From NCBI GenBank assembly GCA_009767595.1, contig VSDK01009060.1, positions 154,889 to 218,888 of the forward strand: a DNA stretch of 64,000 nucleotides. Direction: 5' to 3'. Below the pieces are notes generated by a model. The model worked only from the letters and a program-made list of their open reading frames with translations. It had not been told where the DNA came from and did not search any database. A program made the translations under genes and the position numbers. This document shows positions 63,567 through 64,000 of this stretch, in pieces (position 1 is the stretch's first letter; each line of letters starts with the position of its first letter). This stretch comes from Symbiodinium kawagutii. Lineage: Eukaryota > Sar > Dinophyceae > Suessiales > Symbiodiniaceae.

Positions 63567-64000
63567 CTCAGCCATGCGAAGCCAGTGGTCGTGGAGAGCG
63601 GGACGATTTCAAGCTGTGAAAGATCGATTTCTTATCAGTTGAGCCATGGTGAATAAGGCACCATCAAAGTTGGGCTACCTCTAAGTGCCTGATTTCGTAG
63701 GCCTCCAAGTTGACAACCGATCAAAATGGGTGAATTCCCAATGAATTTTCCTCTGAAAATCCCTCTGAATTCAATTCTCTTAGGTTGATGAGAGATGGTT
63801 AAAGTTAAAGATCTCCCCCGCTATTCGAGTGCCTGCTAAGCACTGACCCTCCATGTGCCAATGATCTTTGGATAACTCAGTGTGTTGAAAATGTCTCCAC
63901 AGTGACTATCATCATACCAAAATGGTCATTTGAATAGGAAAAAACGCCTCAGGGTACAGCATTCACACGGATACTATCTACAGCTTCCAGAATCTTCCCG

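Overview
The window looks like nuclear DNA of a dinoflagellate, most probably Symbiodiniaceae-like; the genus is an inference. No long open reading frame encodes a known protein. Instead, conserved proteins can be read only by joining many short exons (26-363 nt) separated by introns of a few hundred bases to several kb. Acceptors are almost always AG|G, and donors are a mixture of GT, GC and GA. That splice grammar is established for dinoflagellates. All three recognisable genes lie on the minus strand, as expected for dinoflagellate unidirectional gene clusters. Introns and intergenic DNA are full of microsatellites, minisatellites, MITE-like inverted-repeat elements and AT-rich islands.

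Layout, in minus-strand transcription order from right to left. (1) About 63.57-59.92 kb: the C-terminal half of a GT-B/GT4 glycosyltransferase, reminiscent of sulfoquinovosyl/mannosyl transferases; its 5' exons lie beyond the right edge. (2) 59.9-37 kb: mostly repeats, with several GC-rich open segments that have plausible minus-strand splice sites but no recognised family. (3) 36.9-0.8 kb: exons that together read as a ClpB/Hsp100-type AAA+ chaperone: Clp N-domain exons at 36.8, 36.6, 34.4, 32.3 and 13.0 kb, then the first AAA+ domain from 8.4 to 0.8 kb. The gene continues past the left edge. (4) 30.97-14.90 kb: a complete 15-exon gene for a YdiF/propionate-type CoA-transferase, about 523 residues. 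It lies between the 32.3 kb and 13.0 kb Clp exons.

The main observation is this arrangement. The Clp exons on the two sides of the CoA-transferase gene continue one another in protein order and in splice phase. An entire same-strand 15-exon gene therefore appears nested in a roughly 19-kb intron of the Clp gene, unless the assembly is wrong or two partial Clp genes are present.

Other points: a satellite array with a four-monomer higher-order repeat sits inside a CoA-transferase intron, flanked by inverted repeats whose left copy looks CpG-decayed. At least four MITE-like families are dispersed through the window. There are two assembly gaps (22523-22866 and 47987-48012). I saw no rRNA, tRNA or CRISPR feature. 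Exon coordinates were read by eye from family similarity plus splice sites and can be a few bases off where marked uncertain.
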